DNA of 5,803 bases from positions 1 to 5,803 of the forward strand of contig DXVY01000112.1 of NCBI GenBank assembly GCA_019417145.1, given 5' to 3'. Source of the stretch: Clostridiales bacterium (GTDB lineage: Bacteria > Bacillota > Clostridia > Oscillospirales > Acutalibacteraceae). A program made the position numbers and the translations under genes. Shown piece after piece: positions 3,390 through 5,803 of this stretch; position 1 is the first letter of the stretch, and each line of letters opens with the position of its first letter. The notes below the pieces were generated by a model, which searched no databases, was not told where the DNA came from, and saw only the letters and a program-made list of their open reading frames with translations.

Positions 3390-5803
3390 TTATTTCGCCA
3401 GCATCTTTTGCAGCAGGGCCGGCACCGCTTCCATAGCCTCGTCCACTTTCCCGGTATCCTTGCCGCCGGCCATGGCGCTGTCCGGCCGACCGCCGCCGTT
3501 GCCACCGGTCATCTTGGCCACCTCGCGCACCAGGTTGCCCGCGTGGGCGCCCTTCTTCACGGCTTCGGCGCCGCAGGCCGCCCCAAAGGTAACCTTGCCG
3601 TCGGTCATGCCGGCGATGACGCATACCCCGCTGGGCAGTTGCTCCTTCACCTTATCGCACATGGCCCGCACCGCGTCGGCCCCCGTGCCGGTAAAGGCGG
3701 CCGCAATCACCTTCAGGCCCTCGACCTCCTTGGCCTCGGCGAACAACCCGTCCATCTGCATGGCGGCCAGTTTTCCCCGCAGCCGCTCGATCTCCTTGTC
3801 CTTTTCCTTAATCTCATTCATGACCTGCTGGGCCCTGAACACCAATTCCTCCGGATTTCCCAGCTTAAAGGCCCGGGCCGCCTCGGCGGTCATCTGCTTG
3901 TACTGCCGCAGCAGCCCCAGCACGCCCTCGCCGGTCACGGCCTCGATCCGGCGCACGCCCGAAGCCACCGAGCTTTCGCTTATGATCCGGAACAGGCCGA
4001 TCTTGGCCGTGTTGTCGATATGGGTGCCGCCGCACAGCTCGATGGAGGCGTCCTTCACGGATACCACCCGCACCACGTCTCCGTATTTTTCACCGAACAG
4101 CGCCATGGCCCCCATGGCCTTGGCCTCCTCGATGGGCATTTCCTGGCTCACTACGGGGATGCCCTCTAAAATCACCCGGTTTACACAGGCTTCCACCTCT
4201 TCCAGCTCCGCATCGGAAAGGGCGGAAAAATGGGTGAAGTCGAACCGGACGGCCTTTTCGTTGACCAGCTGGCCGGCCTGTTCCACATGGGTGCCCAGCA
4301 CCTGCCGCAGGGCCGCCTGCAACAGATGGGCCGCCGTGTGATTGCGCCGGATGGCCGTGCGCCGCGCCGTATCGATGGCGGCATGCACCCTATCTCCCAC
4401 CGACAGAACGCCCTCTAAAAGCTGGCCCGCATGGGTAAATACCCCCGCCGGGCTCTTGCCCACATTATGAACCTCAAAGCAGTCCCCCGGCCCGGTGAGC
4501 AGGCCGGTATCGGCCACCTGGCCGCCGCTTTCGGCATAGAAGGGCGTCCGGTCCAGCATGATGACCGCGTTCGCCCCCGCCGTGATGGTTTCCACCCGCT
4601 CTCCCGCTTCATCGACGATGGCCAGGATAACGGCGTCGCCCTCATCCTTCGTATACCCGTCGAAAATGGTGGGGGCCACCCCCTCCAGCAGATTGCCGTC
4701 GCCCTTCCAGGCCTCGGTGTCGGCGCCCTTGCGAGCCTGCCGGGCCCGCTTCTTCTGCTCGTCCATGAGCTTTAAGAAGGTTTCCTCATCCACGGTCATG
4801 CCCCGCTCCTCCAGGATGTCCTTGGTCAGATCCAGGGGGAAGCCGTAGGTATCGTACAGCTTAAAGGCGTTCTCGCCCGAAAGGGTATTCTCCATCCGCT
4901 GATCCATCAGGTCGTTAAGCAGTTGGAGGCCCTGGTCGATGGTGCGGCCGAAGCTCTCCTCCTCCACGTGAATCAGCTTCTTGATCAGCTCCTGCTTTTC
5001 CCTGAGTTCAGGGTAAGCCCCTTCATTCTCGCGTATGACCGTGTCGGCCACCTCGCTCAAGAAGGGCTTGTGGATGCCCAGCAGCCGTCCGTGGCGGGCC
5101 GCCCGGCGGAGCAGGCGGCGCAGAACATAGCCCCGCCCCTCGTTGGAGGGCATAACCCCGTCGCCGATCATAAAGACGGTGGAGCGGATGTGGTCGGTGA
5201 TAACCCGCAGGGAAACGTCCTTTTTCTCGTCGGTCTTATAATCCACCCCGGCGATGCGGCTGATATGCTTCATAATGTTCTGCACCGTGTCCACCTCAAA
5301 GAGGTTGTCCACCCCCTGGCAGATGCAGGCCAGCCGCTCCAGCCCCATGCCGGTGTCGATATTGGGATGCTCTAAGCGGCCGTAGTTCCCCTTGCCGTCC
5401 GAATCAAACTGGGTGAACACCAGGTTCCAGAACTCCACAAACCGGTCGCACTCGCAGCCCACATGGCAGTTGGGGTCGCCGCAGCCGTGCTCCGGACCCC
5501 GGTCAAAATAGATTTCCGAGCAGGGGCCGCAGGGACCGGTGCCGTGTTCCCAGAAATTGTCCTCCTTGCCCATGCGGACGATCCGGTCGGGGGCAACCCC
5601 CACCTCTTTGGTCCAGATTTCAAAGGCCTCGTCGTCGTCCTCGTAAATGGTGACCCAGAGCTTGTCCACCGGCATCTCCAGAACCTTCACGCAAAATTCC
5701 CAGGCCCAGGCCGTGGCCTCATGCTTGAAGTAATCTCCAAAGGAGAAGTTGCCCAGCATCTCAAAATAGGTGCCGTGGCGGGCGGTCTTGCCCACCCGCT
5801 CGA
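3390..5803 (-). CDS. alaS: Alanyl-tRNA synthetase, N-terminus outside window
   Basis: 803 codons plus TAA are visible. Against the usual length of about 875, some 70 N-terminal residues (including class II motif 1) lie beyond 5803. The cytoplasmic enzyme charges tRNA-Ala with alanine using ATP, releasing AMP and pyrophosphate. Domains in order are: class II motif 2 (RHGTYFEMLGNFSFGDYF, about 5730-5785); a Cys-rich insert (CGDPNCHVGCECDR, about 5444-5485), which may hold zinc; FWNLVFTQFD; motif 3 TGMGLERLA (5354-5328); and the helical tRNA-recognition region. The editing domain follows, with metal site HTAAH (4340-4326) and CGGTH (4034-4020), which removes mischarged Ser/Gly. Last come a charged coiled coil (about 3790-3830) and the DHHA1/C-Ala domain with its Gly-rich GGNGGGRPDSAMAGG (about 3464-3508). 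All catalytic and editing motifs in view are intact. It is followed by the HIT gene after 63 bases. Any T-box or promoter would lie outside the window. Confidence 0.98.
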   Translation of the reverse strand, partial: ERVGKTARHGTYFEMLGNFSFGDYFKHEATAWAWEFCVKVLEMPVDKLWVTIYEDDDEAFEIWTKEVGVAPDRIVRMGKEDNFWEHGTGPCGPCSEIYFDRGPEHGCGDPNCHVGCECDRFVEFWNLVFTQFDSDGKGNYGRLEHPNIDTGMGLERLACICQGVDNLFEVDTVQNIMKHISRIAGVDYKTDEKKDVSLRVITDHIRSTVFMIGDGVMPSNEGRGYVLRRLLRRAARHGRLLGIHKPFLSEVADTVIRENEGAYPELREKQELIKKLIHVEEESFGRTIDQGLQLLNDLMDQRMENTLSGENAFKLYDTYGFPLDLTKDILEERGMTVDEETFLKLMDEQKKRARQARKGADTEAWKGDGNLLEGVAPTIFDGYTKDEGDAVILAIVDEAGERVETITAGANAVIMLDRTPFYAESGGQVADTGLLTGPGDCFEVHNVGKSPAGVFTHAGQLLEGVLSVGDRVHAAIDTARRTAIRRNHTAAHLLQAALRQVLGTHVEQAGQLVNEKAVRFDFTHFSALSDAELEEVEACVNRVILEGIPVVSQEMPIEEAKAMGAMALFGEKYGDVVRVVSVKDASIELCGGTHIDNTAKIGLFRIISESSVASGVRRIEAVTGEGVLGLLRQYKQMTAEAARAFKLGNPEELVFRAQQVMNEIKEKDKEIERLRGKLAAMQMDGLFAEAKEVEGLKVIAAAFTGTGADAVRAMCDKVKEQLPSGVCVIAGMTDGKVTFGAACGAEAVKKGAHAGNLVREVAKMTGGNGGGRPDSAMAGGKDTGKVDEAMEAVPALLQKMLAK

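Noticed and set aside
3325..4341. Long plus-strand open frames (338 codons, and 253 codons at 3408-4169) opposite alaS
   Set aside because: They lie antisense to alaS, whose motifs are fully conserved, and the products are low-complexity and unlike any family. They are shadow frames.
5444..5485. Cysteine cluster inserted in AlaRS as a possible novel domain
   Set aside because: Similar Cys-rich stretches before the WNLVF motif are familiar in clostridial AlaRS proteins. It is noted in the gene entry but is not unusual.

Overview
The window is a contiguous, densely coded piece of a GC-rich (about 60% by eye) Gram-positive genome, most likely a Clostridia/Oscillospiraceae-type Firmicute. The grounds are strong Shine-Dalgarno sites (AGGAGG type), a textbook SigA promoter, a clostridial-looking alanyl-tRNA synthetase, and an SPFH/zinc-ribbon protein of the YdjI type common in Firmicutes. 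The genus is not resolved. All five recognisable genes lie on the minus strand, so the biological reading order runs from 5803 down to 1.

Right part (5803 to 2262), probably one transcription unit: the 3' nine-tenths of alaS (start outside the window), a 113-residue HIT-family nucleotide hydrolase/transferase, then a 181-residue type I phosphoribosyltransferase (APRT-like). Gaps are 63 and 89 bases. The unit ends in a GC-rich stem-loop at 2300-2343 and a strong intrinsic terminator at 2262-2290. AlaRS releases AMP and passes through alanyl-AMP, HIT enzymes cleave AMP-X compounds, and APRT-like enzymes can make AMP, so an AMP-handling theme is possible but is inference.

Middle (2261 to 2098): a non-coding gap with a palindrome at 2169-2181 and a consensus promoter (TTGACA, 18 bases, TATAAT) firing leftward.

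Left part (2061 to 1), a second operon driven by that promoter: a 252-residue single-pass membrane protein with a C-terminal zinc ribbon, then after 37 bases an SPFH-domain protein with a tandem zinc-ribbon tail whose last residues run off the window. In Bacillus subtilis the related SPFH protein YdjI links the phage-shock protein PspA to the membrane together with small membrane partners. This pair looks like a version of that membrane-stress module, with no pspA in view.

The least explained signal is a set of short GC hairpins with small loops placed just upstream of the ribosome binding sites of three of the four genes whose starts are visible. Two of them share the pattern CCGGCC-N3-GGCCGG. 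I see no mobile element, CRISPR array, tRNA or rRNA, and no clear sign of a wholly new system. Most of the window is ordinary core-genome content.
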